From positions 558,001 through 622,000 of the forward strand of contig CBDEVT010000001.1 of NCBI GenBank assembly GCA_965243825.1: a stretch of DNA of 64,000 nt. Direction: 5' to 3'. The DNA is from JAJCYX01 sp965243825 (GTDB lineage: Bacteria > Chloroflexota > Dehalococcoidia > Lucifugimonadales > Lucifugimonadaceae). Below, in pieces: positions 9,364 to 16,973 of this stretch (the stretch's first letter is position 1; every line of letters begins with the position of its first letter). The notes under the pieces were generated by a model that searched no databases, had not been told where the DNA came from, and saw nothing but the letters and a program-made list of their open reading frames with translations. Made by a program: the position numbers and the translations under genes.

Positions 9364-9420
9364 TTGACTCTTGGCCAGAATCGGATGTTGTGATCTGGCA
9401 GGGAGCGGAAGTGATCATCA

Positions 9421-10320
9421 ATGACGCTTGATTCACGATGTTCGAAATGCGGCTCAGCACTGAGACCGGATGCACGATTCTGTGGGCGCTGTGGGACTAA
9501 GGTAGAGCGGCCAGTGCAGGCAATTCCGATGAGCCAGGCCAGCCCGACCGGGTCAGCCGCAGGTGAATGCCCGTCCTGTCGTCACCGCAACAATCCGAAC
9601 GCTTCATTCTGTGCATCTTGCGGTAATCAACTGAGTGCACCGGGTCAACCTGCGACTGGTCCAGTCAGCCAGCAGACTTCGTCACCAGTTTCATCTGCAG
9701 CGCAGGGTGGCGGTGAAAACGAGGATCCTTGGGCAACTGGTGCTGGATATGAGCGTCCACTTAGTTCCGAAGCAAGCTGCCCGCGCTGTGGTTCGTTCAG
9801 AACTCCGAACGACACCAGTTGCACAAACTGTGGCCTGCCGTTTGGTCAGATGGTCGACGATGATGGAGTGCCAACTGCGGTTGGACGGCACGGCAACCCG
9901 GCTGGTTTCTGGGTGAGACTTATCGCTCTACTCGTGGACGCTGTGATCATCACTTTCGCATCCGCAATCTTCTCGTTGACAGGAGTCGATTTCAGTTTCG
10001 GGATACTCCAGATTGACGACAGCGCAGGTTTTCGATTCAACTTCGAAGTCGACTTGCCTGCTTCTGTAGCCCTCGTCGTCTATGCAACGCTTTTCGTGTC
10101 CATCTGGGGAACCACTCCAGGCAAGAAGGTCTTCAACATCTACGTGTACAGCCGTGACGGGAAGACTCCACCCTCCTTCCCGAGGGTCCTGGTGCGGGAG
10201 CTTTCCAAGTACCTCTCTACCATCATCATCTTCATCGGCTTCATCATGGCCGCGTTCCGCAAGGACAAGCGAGCCCTGCACGACCTGATCGGTGGGACAT
10301 TCCCGACCGTGAAGCGGTGA
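9421..10320 (+). CDS. Zinc-ribbon/RDD membrane protein, tandem paralogue (299 aa)
   Basis: The layout matches the gene 58 bp upstream: three CxxC-pair ribbons (starting CSKC, CPSC and CPRC) and then a C-terminal RDD domain beginning GFWVRLIALLVDA and ending RKDKRALHDLIGGTF. Conservation is strongest in the ribbons and the RDD ends; the middle loop has diverged. The pair is clearly a tandem duplication in one transcription unit. The ATG at 9421 follows a GGAAGTG stretch. Confidence 0.85.
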   Translation: MTLDSRCSKCGSALRPDARFCGRCGTKVERPVQAIPMSQASPTGSAAGECPSCRHRNNPNASFCASCGNQLSAPGQPATGPVSQQTSSPVSSAAQGGGENEDPWATGAGYERPLSSEASCPRCGSFRTPNDTSCTNCGLPFGQMVDDDGVPTAVGRHGNPAGFWVRLIALLVDAVIITFASAIFSLTGVDFSFGILQIDDSAGFRFNFEVDLPASVALVVYATLFVSIWGTTPGKKVFNIYVYSRDGKTPPSFPRVLVRELSKYLSTIIIFIGFIMAAFRKDKRALHDLIGGTFPTVKR

Positions 10321-10402
10321 TTACCACGCTCCAGCGGCCGGCGCTGCCCGGCGCGTGCGCACGGTGCCAAGAACACGGGGCTGGTTGAGGTGAACGGCCC
10401 TG

Positions 10403-11584
10403 CTAAACCGCTCTTGGCTCTGGGAGTTCGAAGTCGCCAGCAAGCTTTGGTGATGGGAAGCGCAGCTCAGGAAGAGAGTTCTGCCGGTTGTCATGCCCAC
10501 CGACCATCGACAGCCAGTGCTGGTTGTCCGTGACCATGCCCTGCGCCTTGATCGCCTCGCCGCGTGAGCGGTCCGCAGTGGCCTGGTGGTAGCCCATGCG
10601 TTTGTCGATGCGGGCCTGTATGGAATTACGCAGTTCTTCGTTCTCTGCAATCACCGGGAATTCTGAAGCAAGCTCGCCCAGGAAGTTCGCCCAGTGCTGC
10701 GTCTCAAGCGCCATCGACGATCCAACAAGGCAGTTTGACCATTCCGTGAAGTACTTTTCTCGGTGGTGGTTCATGCGGTCGCGGGCGTGCTGGACCAGCT
10801 GCATATCGGCGTCTTCCCGGGCGTATTTCGGCCCCTTGAGTAACGACGATGCGGCAGGAATGTGCAGCTTCACGCCCAGCTCTTCTACACGCCCCAGCCA
10901 GTACTCGACGCACGGCTTCTGGTGCGCGTACTCGTCCATGGCTGTGAGGTTGATGCCGTAGATGTAGAGGTCACTGACGGGCTGCTTCTCAACGTGAATC
11001 GTGTGCCAGAGCATGGCGAGTTGATAGGCGAAGCTGGAGGTAGCGTAGTCTCGACCGGCTTTTACGAAGAGTTCATTGAACGGGAAGACCTTCGCATGAG
11101 GAATACGGTCGTCAAGCTGCTGTAGCCACACAGTGCCATCTTCGCGGCTGAACCTGTCGAGGAACTGCACATGTTCGATCGGACGGCCGTAGTTGCCTGT
11201 CGGCTCTCCATTGGAGTTACCTGCCGCGGGCCAGTCTTGCGGATGAATCTGGAACCACTGCGTTGGTCTTGCCTTTGCCTGCGATCCGTCCGGCCCGTAC
11301 AGAAAGACGTGGGCCATGTTGATGCCCCAGATCTCGACGTCCTCGCTGAGACCAAACACCAGTCCGCGCGTCTCCTCTGCATAACCCAGCATGCAGATCT
11401 TTTTCGTTTTTCTTCGCGGTGTCCCGCCGTCTGGGCTATGGGAAGTACGGGACACGTCGGAGGTCGCCGAGTTGTTAGAGGTAGACGTCCGCTCACTCCC
11501 GCCATCCTGAGCAGGCCGAACGGTGGCCTCTTCCCCGCGCTGCTCCTTCTCACCCGATGCCGCTGTAGTAGATCTTGCCGCCAC
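10403..11584 (-). CDS. Putative glycosyltransferase-like protein of the virion sugar cluster (393 aa)
   Basis: After a Ser/Thr/Glu-rich N-terminal tail of about 60 residues, the core begins KKICMLGYAEETRGLV, with VEIWGINMAHVFL and PTQWFQIHPQDW. This layout is seen in Rossmann-like sialyltransferase/DUF115-like proteins that phages often carry beside NeuA/NeuB. The C-terminal 120 residues are helical. It lies downstream of neuB, neuA and the 133-aa gene on the same strand, fitting transfer of an activated nonulosonic acid. The annotated start is GTG and overlaps the upstream gene by 35 bp; a downstream ATG at 11392 (MLGYAEE) would drop the low-complexity tail. Specificity is unknown. Confidence 0.55.
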   Translation of the reverse strand: MAARSTTAASGEKEQRGEEATVRPAQDGGSERTSTSNNSATSDVSRTSHSPDGGTPRRKTKKICMLGYAEETRGLVFGLSEDVEIWGINMAHVFLYGPDGSQAKARPTQWFQIHPQDWPAAGNSNGEPTGNYGRPIEHVQFLDRFSREDGTVWLQQLDDRIPHAKVFPFNELFVKAGRDYATSSFAYQLAMLWHTIHVEKQPVSDLYIYGINLTAMDEYAHQKPCVEYWLGRVEELGVKLHIPAASSLLKGPKYAREDADMQLVQHARDRMNHHREKYFTEWSNCLVGSSMALETQHWANFLGELASEFPVIAENEELRNSIQARIDKRMGYHQATADRSRGEAIKAQGMVTDNQHWLSMVGGHDNRQNSLPELRFPSPKLAGDFELPEPRAV

Positions 11585-11951
11585 TGCTCTCTCTCCTCTT
11601 CTTCATGTGAGCCCGGAAGTCTCGGAAGAGCCCGGCCAGGTCACGCCGCACGTCCCAGTTCTGCTTCTTCGCCAGCGCCTCGGGAACCAGCCTGCTGCCC
11701 CGACGCTGCAGCTTTTCGACGATCTTCTGCATCGACCGTTCTGCAGTCCACGCCGCCGTGTCCTCGATCTGCGACTCCGATGCGCTGGCCTCCGCGAGCA
11801 CACCGAACATCTCGACTTCGCCCCTGTACGTCAGCTTGAACTCGTGCTTGTAGACGTCCCAGCCGTCCTCGCCGGTCTTGCCCACGTACCACGACTGCAC
11901 ATACTCAACGCCATCAGGAGTCCAGAGATATTTTTCTGCGTACGTGGTCAT
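11550..11951 (-). CDS. Hypothetical protein of the virion sugar cluster (133 aa)
   Basis: A small protein with an aromatic N-terminal half (EYVQSWYVGKTGEDGWDVYKHEFKL in two parts) that could be a small beta domain, then a basic helical C-terminus ending in Lys/Arg-rich residues. It overlaps the start of the following glycosyltransferase-like gene. No family is recognised. Small adaptors are common between head and tail genes of phages, so this could be a completion protein. Confidence 0.55.
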   Translation of the reverse strand: MTTYAEKYLWTPDGVEYVQSWYVGKTGEDGWDVYKHEFKLTYRGEVEMFGVLAEASASESQIEDTAAWTAERSMQKIVEKLQRRGSRLVPEALAKKQNWDVRRDLAGLFRDFRAHMKKRRESSGGKIYYSGIG

Positions 11952-12001
11952 ATTCTTCGGTCAAATCCTGCCTTGTGTTGCTGGTCGATAATGTTTGTAG
12001 A

Positions 12002-12204
12002 TATACTCGGGCGCGATGCCCGCTCTTGAAATCACAACAGAACTGATAAGTCTAATTGCGGCAATCATCTCTTTGACTACGGCAGTCATAAGCTGGCGCC
12101 GATCGGGCCACGCGAGAGACGGAATCCCAAAAACCAGATCGAACCAGACGGCGGTGCGGCCATCTTTTTCGAAATTTGGCAGTCCCGACGCGGGCGCTAA
12201 TTAA
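12002..12204 (+). CDS. Small possible membrane protein with nearby promoter (62 aa)
   Basis: The reading frame itself is 12016-12204. Residues 7-25 (TTELISLIAAIISLTTAVIS) form one transmembrane helix, followed by a basic tail. A TTGCTG box at 11978-11983 and TATACT at 12002-12007, spaced 18 bp, put the likely transcription start within a few bases of the ATG at 12016, so the message may be leaderless. It lies on the strand opposite the virion cluster. There is no homology evidence; it may be spurious. Confidence 0.3.
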
Positions 12205-12313
12205 GCTAGTTCACATCAGTCACCAGTGACAAAAACCCTGACTGCTCCCATGCATAATTAGCCGGTTTTCAGTTCAAATCGGGTTTTCATCCCCCAAAAA
12301 TATTTCCGAAAGC

Positions 12314-13111
12314 TCAGGCGGCTATATGATGCCCGGCGGTACTGCAGACGTCACCGGAGACGCGGGTGTCCTCCATCATTCTCTCCGCTATCTGCCAGTC
12401 GTATTCGGTGTTCAGGTCGAAGCCCTCGTCGCCGTTAGTCTCGAACGCCAGGACGCGGTCGCCTGAGATGGTGCCTGTTTCGGTGACAGTGCTGACCCAG
12501 GCTATCTCCAGCGATGCGTTCTGCACCCAGACCCTTGGCAGCGATGCCATCTGGGAGTCGTGAAACGGCTGGCTTGCGGGCTGCAACATCAGTGGCACCA
12601 GCTCTGCCCCGCGCCTCTGCCACATCTTGCCCGGGTGCTGCGAAACCGGCTCGACGGCACGCAGCGAAGTGAACTTGTTGCGGTCAGAGTTGGCGTTCCA
12701 CCATTCGAGAAACGCTCGCCGAATAGTCTCTGCCGTCCGGAACGGCGAGGTGGGTCGCAGGATGGAGAAGACTCCGACAGCGCTTGCACCATCTTCTGCT
12801 GCTGACGGCGTCGACGACTCAGCACATTTGACCTCTCGCACAGCATCCAGCGCGTGCCGCACCCATTCGATGTCGGGCGACGTATCGCCTGCAAACTCCT
12901 CGGGGCGTCGCACGCAGTCGGCTCCCAGCGACGCCGCTATCTCCAGCGTGTGAACGTCGTCGCTGCTCACCAGCACCTTTGCGAAACACTCCGACTCCAG
13001 CGCAGCCTCGATCGTGTAGGCGATCAGCGGTTTGCCCGCCAGCTCCCGCACGTTCTTGCCGGGAATCCGCTTCGACCCGGCCCGCGCCGGTATGAGTACG
13101 ATCGCTTTCAC
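12314..13111 (-). CDS. neuA: CMP-sialic acid synthetase-type cytidylyltransferase
   Basis: The CTP-binding signature IPARAGSKRIPGKNV is at the N-terminus, with SSDD at about residue 50, RPTSPFR in the middle and DLNTEYDWQIAE near the C-terminus, all as in acylneuraminate cytidylyltransferases. These enzymes couple CMP to sialic acid or related nonulosonic acids. A GTG at 13111 is taken as start; a TTG at 13135 would add eight residues. A Ser/Ala/Glu-rich insert (CAESSTPSAAEDGAS) interrupts the protein just before the conserved VFSILRPTSPFR and is not typical of the family. It works with neuB about 1.4 kb upstream. Confidence 0.85.
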   Translation of the reverse strand: MKAIVLIPARAGSKRIPGKNVRELAGKPLIAYTIEAALESECFAKVLVSSDDVHTLEIAASLGADCVRRPEEFAGDTSPDIEWVRHALDAVREVKCAESSTPSAAEDGASAVGVFSILRPTSPFRTAETIRRAFLEWWNANSDRNKFTSLRAVEPVSQHPGKMWQRRGAELVPLMLQPASQPFHDSQMASLPRVWVQNASLEIAWVSTVTETGTISGDRVLAFETNGDEGFDLNTEYDWQIAERMMEDTRVSGDVCSTAGHHIAA

Positions 13112-13210
13112 ATGCTCACTGTCCCGCAACACCAAAGCGCTGTGAAGTCGACGGTGTCTACTGAACGAGAAAGTTGCGAACGACTGCTGCGCGGCCGAAG
13201 GTGAAAGTCG

Positions 13211-13417
13211 CTAGTCGGAGAGGCCGTCGAAGATGGCGAATGCGCCCGCGGCCAGGAAGAATGCGCCGAGAAGCCGGACGCCGTGGACCGTGTAGGTCCT
13301 GATGAAATCACCGCTGTTGGTCACGGGAGTCCGACGGCCAAGACGTGCGCCGTAGACGTTGGCGGCCAGGGTGATGAGCAGGCCGATGACTATGAAGACC
13401 ACGCCGAGGACGACCAT
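13211..13417 (-). CDS. Small membrane protein (68 aa)
   Basis: Two hydrophobic segments (MVVLGVVFIVIGLLITLAA and LLGAFFLAAGAFAIF) are joined by a short basic loop. The ATG at 13417 has GAGG seven bases upstream; a longer frame from 13432 is less likely. It lies between neuB/neuA-type genes on the same strand but has no obvious link to them. Function is unknown. Confidence 0.5.
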   Translation of the reverse strand: MVVLGVVFIVIGLLITLAANVYGARLGRRTPVTNSGDFIRTYTVHGVRLLGAFFLAAGAFAIFDGLSD

Positions 13418-13560
13418 CGAACAGCCTCGCACTAAGCTGGAATGCGCAGCTTACCCTATCGCTGCTGGTGCGTTTGTTCGTGAGAGTGAGTGATCGACGC
13501 GCGCTGGGCTGCTGATTAATGGCGACTGACTCCAGACGCACCGCATAAACTGATTACGAC

Positions 13561-13692
13561 ATGCTCTCACTCATCCAGATGCCCATCGCACTCGTCCGGC
13601 TGCTGCTCGCCCTTGCGCGCATGGCCTGGGCCATCCTCCGCGCCATCAACAACTTCATCTCCAACCGAGGAGGGTTGCGGAGGAGGGGGTAA
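13561..13692 (+). CDS. Possible very small amphipathic protein (43 aa)
   Basis: A short open frame begins MLSLIQMPIALVRLLLALAR and ends with a Gly/Arg-rich tail, giving one hydrophobic or amphipathic helix and a basic C-terminus. There is no clear ribosome binding site. Phage holin-like or toxin-like peptides can look like this, but chance is equally possible. Confidence 0.25.
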   Translation: MLSLIQMPIALVRLLLALARMAWAILRAINNFISNRGGLRRRG

Positions 13693-13761
13693 TCCTCATC
13701 GTTCCAAGCGGTTTGTAAAAATGACATAGGGAGCTATCGCAATTGACTACAGCCATCGAGT

Positions 13762-14427
13762 TCATGGCGATGGCAGGTTCGGTTGACCCAGCATTGGCAA
13801 GGCCTCGATCGGTAGTGGCGTGGCAGTAACGACAACAGTTGCCTCGATCACTGGCACTAATTCGGGAGTATTGTCACCTATCCATCCAAGTTGAGTCGAC
13901 AAGGTCAGTAATGAGATAATTGCAGAAATAAATATCCCTACTCCCACAAGGAGAAAATTCCTGGACAAATGGGATGATTGCTCCTGCCGCCAAACGCGTT
14001 CGTCGTTATCGCGTTTATCTCGGGCTTCACGCTCCTTTGTCTGCCATTCGCGCTGTTCCATTGCGAGCTGTTCACGCCACTCGATGTCTAGCTTTCGTTG
14101 ATCAGCCAGAGCCTTCTTCTCGATAGTCTCACGATTTATCTCCTGATCAAGAAGGCGTTGGGCGTTTCTCATGTTCCAGAGCTCCTTTGGAGCCAGACTT
14201 GGAACATACTCAGCGAACTCTTCACAATCATGCTGGTTTTGCGCAGACTTCCCATCTTCAATCTCGGGTCGATTTAGGAAGCAATAAAAACCCGGCTCTC
14301 GGAAACCACGTGCGCCAAACAAATCTTCACGATCCCGATGGGCGCGCGTCACCTCCAGAGGCTCAAGAACTCCCCCTTGCCTGTCCCCCAAACCGTACGC
14401 AAAGCCGCAATCAACGCATTTCACCAT
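13762..14427 (-). CDS. Coiled-coil membrane protein with N-terminal CxxC motif (221 aa)
   Basis: It begins MVKCVDCGFAYG, a CxxC pair with further Cys at C49 and C68, so a zinc-binding N-terminal domain is likely. Residues about 90-150 form a Glu/Arg-rich coiled coil. One transmembrane helix follows (NFLLVGVGIFISAIISLLTL), and the C-terminal tail is short and Pro-rich. The ATG has a strong Shine-Dalgarno (TAGGAGAT). Topology suggests a cytoplasmic zinc/coiled-coil part anchored in the membrane. It interrupts the neuB-neuA pair and looks unrelated to it. Confidence 0.65.
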   Translation of the reverse strand: MVKCVDCGFAYGLGDRQGGVLEPLEVTRAHRDREDLFGARGFREPGFYCFLNRPEIEDGKSAQNQHDCEEFAEYVPSLAPKELWNMRNAQRLLDQEINRETIEKKALADQRKLDIEWREQLAMEQREWQTKEREARDKRDNDERVWRQEQSSHLSRNFLLVGVGIFISAIISLLTLSTQLGWIGDNTPELVPVIEATVVVTATPLPIEALPMLGQPNLPSP

Positions 14428-14516
14428 AGGTCATCTCCTAGCAGAATATTCTACTTTGAATTGACTGTAGTGATTGGTGTGATATTGCTTAATCGTACGT
14501 CGTTACCGAGATTGTT

Positions 14517-15596
14517 TTACTCAACCACCGTCCCCGCTGTCACAGCTTTCTCCAGCTGCCGCCCTGCTACTTTTTCAAATTCGTAAGGCTGTAGCGCTTC
14601 CTCTTTGCCGGGGTTCGGGCAGAGGGCTATCAGGTCGTCCTCGGTGACGGTGTGACCGGCTGGCAGGTTGCGTTTCCAGTAGAGCGCTTTCTGGCGTTCG
14701 AACGTGTAGCTGGTCTCTCGTTCGTCCCGAAACTTTTTGCTTGACCCCAGCGCAGGCAGCACGGCATCGACGGCCCGGCGCAGCTCGCCCAGGGCTACCG
14801 GCTCCAGCGAAAAATGGTTGTCCGTGCCCTTCCATGAGCGGTCGTGCGTGAAGTGGTGCTCGAAGATGCGGCCGCCGAGCGCAAACGCAGCAAGAGTCGG
14901 CGTCCAGTCCGGCGAGTGGGTCGAAAGCCCGGTCACGACGCCAGGGAATCGCTCTCGATAGCCCTCGATGACACGCAGGTTCAGGACGTCGTTGGGCGCG
15001 GGATAGATGCACGAGCACTGCAGCAGCGCGAACGGAGTATTCGTCGGCTCAAGCGTCGCAACAACCCGGTCGACATCTTCGATCTCGCAGCCGCCTGTGC
15101 TGACGATCATCGGCTTTCCGAACTGTGCAATGTGCCGGATGAGCGGCGTGTTGGTGGCGTCGCCGGATGCGACTTTGAATGCGGGCACATCCAGCCGTGC
15201 CAGCAGGTCTGCGCTGCTGTGGTCGAACGGCGTCGAAAAGGCGGTGATGCCAAGCGATCGGCACTCGGCGAACAGCTCCGCCCATTCGCCCTCGTCGAAC
15301 TCAAGCGCCTCACGATGCTTGCCGTAGCTACTGGCCATCCACTGCGGGTTGTCCGACGTGAAGTCGTACGCGCCGGGCACCTTGCCGGGGGCGTAGACCT
15401 CCCGTGGCACGCGGGTCTGGAACTTGACAGCGTCCGCACCGGCGGCGATAGCGTCTTCGACCATCTGGACGGCTTTTGTCAGCGAGCCGGCGTGGTTGTG
15501 CCCGATCTCGGCAATGAGATAAGCAGGCTGGTCATCGGCAATAAGCCGATTGTTGACAGTGAGTTCGCGGACACGGGTCACTGCTTCAGTCGTCAT
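14517..15596 (-). CDS. neuB: N-acetylneuraminate (nonulosonic acid) synthase
   Basis: The TIM-barrel start AEIGHNHAGSLTKAVQM, then KFQTR, FSTPFD, KVASGD, STGG and LLQCSCIYPAP, are hallmarks of NeuB, which condenses phosphoenolpyruvate with an N-acylhexosamine. The C-terminal 60 residues (LYWKRNLPAGHTVTEDDL) form the SAF/antifreeze-like domain. The ATG at 15596 has GGAGG eight bases upstream; the frame can be opened to 15623 but without a site. With neuA and the glycosyltransferase-like gene it would make, activate and transfer a sialic-acid-like sugar. No matching NeuC epimerase is in the window. Confidence 0.9.
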   Translation of the reverse strand: MTTEAVTRVRELTVNNRLIADDQPAYLIAEIGHNHAGSLTKAVQMVEDAIAAGADAVKFQTRVPREVYAPGKVPGAYDFTSDNPQWMASSYGKHREALEFDEGEWAELFAECRSLGITAFSTPFDHSSADLLARLDVPAFKVASGDATNTPLIRHIAQFGKPMIVSTGGCEIEDVDRVVATLEPTNTPFALLQCSCIYPAPNDVLNLRVIEGYRERFPGVVTGLSTHSPDWTPTLAAFALGGRIFEHHFTHDRSWKGTDNHFSLEPVALGELRRAVDAVLPALGSSKKFRDERETSYTFERQKALYWKRNLPAGHTVTEDDLIALCPNPGKEEALQPYEFEKVAGRQLEKAVTAGTVVE

Positions 15597-15695
15597 CCAC
15601 ACACCCTCCAATGCCATCACCATCGCGTTCGATAGACTAACGAAGCCGACATGTGCCCAATGTTCCGGCCATTCTCTGTTCTTGCCAAGAAATAG

Positions 15696-15977
15696 ATGTC
15701 ATCCCACGAACCCATACTCGAGCCGACATGGAACTGCCGTGTGTGCGGCTTGAGACATCCTGAACCACAATGGGGTGATGACGGACGCACTCCAAGCTTC
15801 GATATTTGCGAATGCTGCAACGTTGAGTTTGGCTATGAAGACTCAACTCAGGAAGGTGTTCATCGATATCGGGCTAAATGGTTGGCGTCGCGTGAAGGCT
15901 CGATCCTCCCGAAAGAAAAATTCGGTGGATTGGAATTGGAAGAGCAACTTAAGCAAATTCCAGACGCTTTCAAATAG
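15696..15977 (+). CDS. Small cysteine-rich protein (93 aa)
   Basis: Two Cys pairs (CRVCG, then CECCNVEFGYED) frame a PSFDICECC core. This matches a widespread family of small cytoplasmic proteins of unknown function, sometimes found near toxin-immunity genes; the resemblance is from memory of the pattern. It overlaps the decayed FkbM tail on the opposite strand by a few bases. No signal peptide. Confidence 0.7.
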   Translation: MSSHEPILEPTWNCRVCGLRHPEPQWGDDGRTPSFDICECCNVEFGYEDSTQEGVHRYRAKWLASREGSILPKEKFGGLELEEQLKQIPDAFK

Positions 15978-16038
15978 CTCCAGCACGACCTCTCCTGATT
16001 AGGTAGTCGTGCGGCTGCGTGTCGCCGAGCCTGCGGTG
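15970..16038 (-). pseudogene. Remnant of a second FkbM methyltransferase C-terminus
   Basis: The minus strand encodes HRRLGDTQPHDYLIRR and then stops at 15970. This closely matches the end of the intact FkbM gene 1 kb away (HRRLGETQQHNYLFRR). At DNA level 15991-16039 and 16989-17037 align without gaps, with 42 of 49 bases identical, and many of the differences are at codon third positions. Nothing upstream continues the similarity, so only the tail of a second copy survives. Confidence 0.65.
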
Positions 16039-16039
16039 A
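15991..16039. repeat. Direct repeat, left copy (partner 16989-17037)
   Basis: This 49-bp segment repeats the 3' end of the FkbM gene in the same orientation with 7 mismatches. The two copies flank a 0.95-kb cassette with an RDD-like gene and a lipoprotein gene. It may mark an insertion or a past gene duplication. Confidence 0.65.
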
Positions 16040-16500
16040 CACAATGTCGGACATGCGCCAATGCCGTATCCACACACCGCAGGTCGCAATCATTGCCTCG
16101 AAAAACGCTCGCTTACATTTACTTAGTCGATTGGCTTGTTGTCGTGTGTTTAATGACACTCTTGAGCGTCCTGTTTGCTGCAGCGATCCCAGAATCAGGA
16201 CTTCAACTAACCGGACCTATGGCTGCCGTCCTATCAATCGTTTTCCATTTGTCAGGCCTGGTCATCTATTTCTTTGTGATGAACCGGTATTGGCACCGAA
16301 CAATCGGGATCTGGGACCGAAAGGCTCAGGTAGTGTCGTACCCGAAAGGAACCCGCGGCAACCATCTGCTGCACGCCGCCTTGCTGACGCTCGAAAGCTA
16401 TCCATTCCCGATCGTAGGAATCGTCACATTGCTGTTCCGAAAGGACGGTCGACGTTTCTCAGACACCGTAGCCGGGTTCACCGTCGTGCCGAGGAAGTGA
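16036..16500 (+). CDS. RDD-like membrane protein (154 aa)
   Basis: A short CxxC (QCRTCAN) at the N-terminus is followed by three hydrophobic segments (LAYIYLVDWLVVVCLMTLL, AVLSIVFHLSGLVIYFFVM, and a weaker one near residue 125) and a C-terminal FRKDGRRFSDTVAGFTVV, which resembles the end of RDD domains. A GTG at 16036 is taken as start; a GTG at 16009 lies inside the FkbM remnant and seems unlikely. It appears to be a diverged short relative of the two zinc-ribbon/RDD genes at 8.4-10.3 kb. Confidence 0.6.
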   Translation: MTQCRTCANAVSTHRRSQSLPRKTLAYIYLVDWLVVVCLMTLLSVLFAAAIPESGLQLTGPMAAVLSIVFHLSGLVIYFFVMNRYWHRTIGIWDRKAQVVSYPKGTRGNHLLHAALLTLESYPFPIVGIVTLLFRKDGRRFSDTVAGFTVVPRK

Positions 16501-16529
16501 CCGAGTTTCGTTCTGTCTAGAATGTCGCC

Positions 16530-16973
16530 ATGGTTCCTTTGGTAAACGCGATCAGCTACGGCATAAGCAACCCATCCCGAAGATTGGGATTGCGCAACAT
16601 CGTCACGCTCGTCGTTTTAGCACTAGCTGCACTGTTCGCCATTGGGGCGTGTGACGATTTCATCGGCATCCCTGTCACCAACGCCACCGGTGAACAGATC
16701 ATGCTGAGAGTCCGTCACGTCGATGCTGACTCCAAACTACCGGTAATGCCATGGCCTGCTGACCGACAGATAGATGAAATCGCTGACGGTCCTTTCGAGG
16801 ATGGAGATAGCTTCGAGTATCTGGTCACGGGTTTTAATTTCAGGGAGGCGCGCAAACCAGGTAAGGCGATGCTGGTTACGGCATTCTCGACTGACGAGCG
16901 TCCCACGATACTGTCCCAACGTATGTACACAACCGCTGAGCTAGAAGCAGGGATCGTCATCACGCTCGACTAG
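16530..16973 (+). CDS. Lipoprotein, CDxF family, member 1 (147 aa)
   Basis: After a 40-residue leader with one hydrophobic segment, the lipobox LFAIGAC gives a mature protein starting CDDFIGIPVTNATGEQI. Its end (ILSQRMYTTAELEAGIVITL) resembles the ends of the two lipoproteins at 49 kb (VIYSRVFTWDEL, WRVVITDMRE), which also start CDRF or CDSF. All three seem to be one family of exported beta proteins. Function unknown. Confidence 0.7.
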   Translation: MVPLVNAISYGISNPSRRLGLRNIVTLVVLALAALFAIGACDDFIGIPVTNATGEQIMLRVRHVDADSKLPVMPWPADRQIDEIADGPFEDGDSFEYLVTGFNFREARKPGKAMLVTAFSTDERPTILSQRMYTTAELEAGIVITLD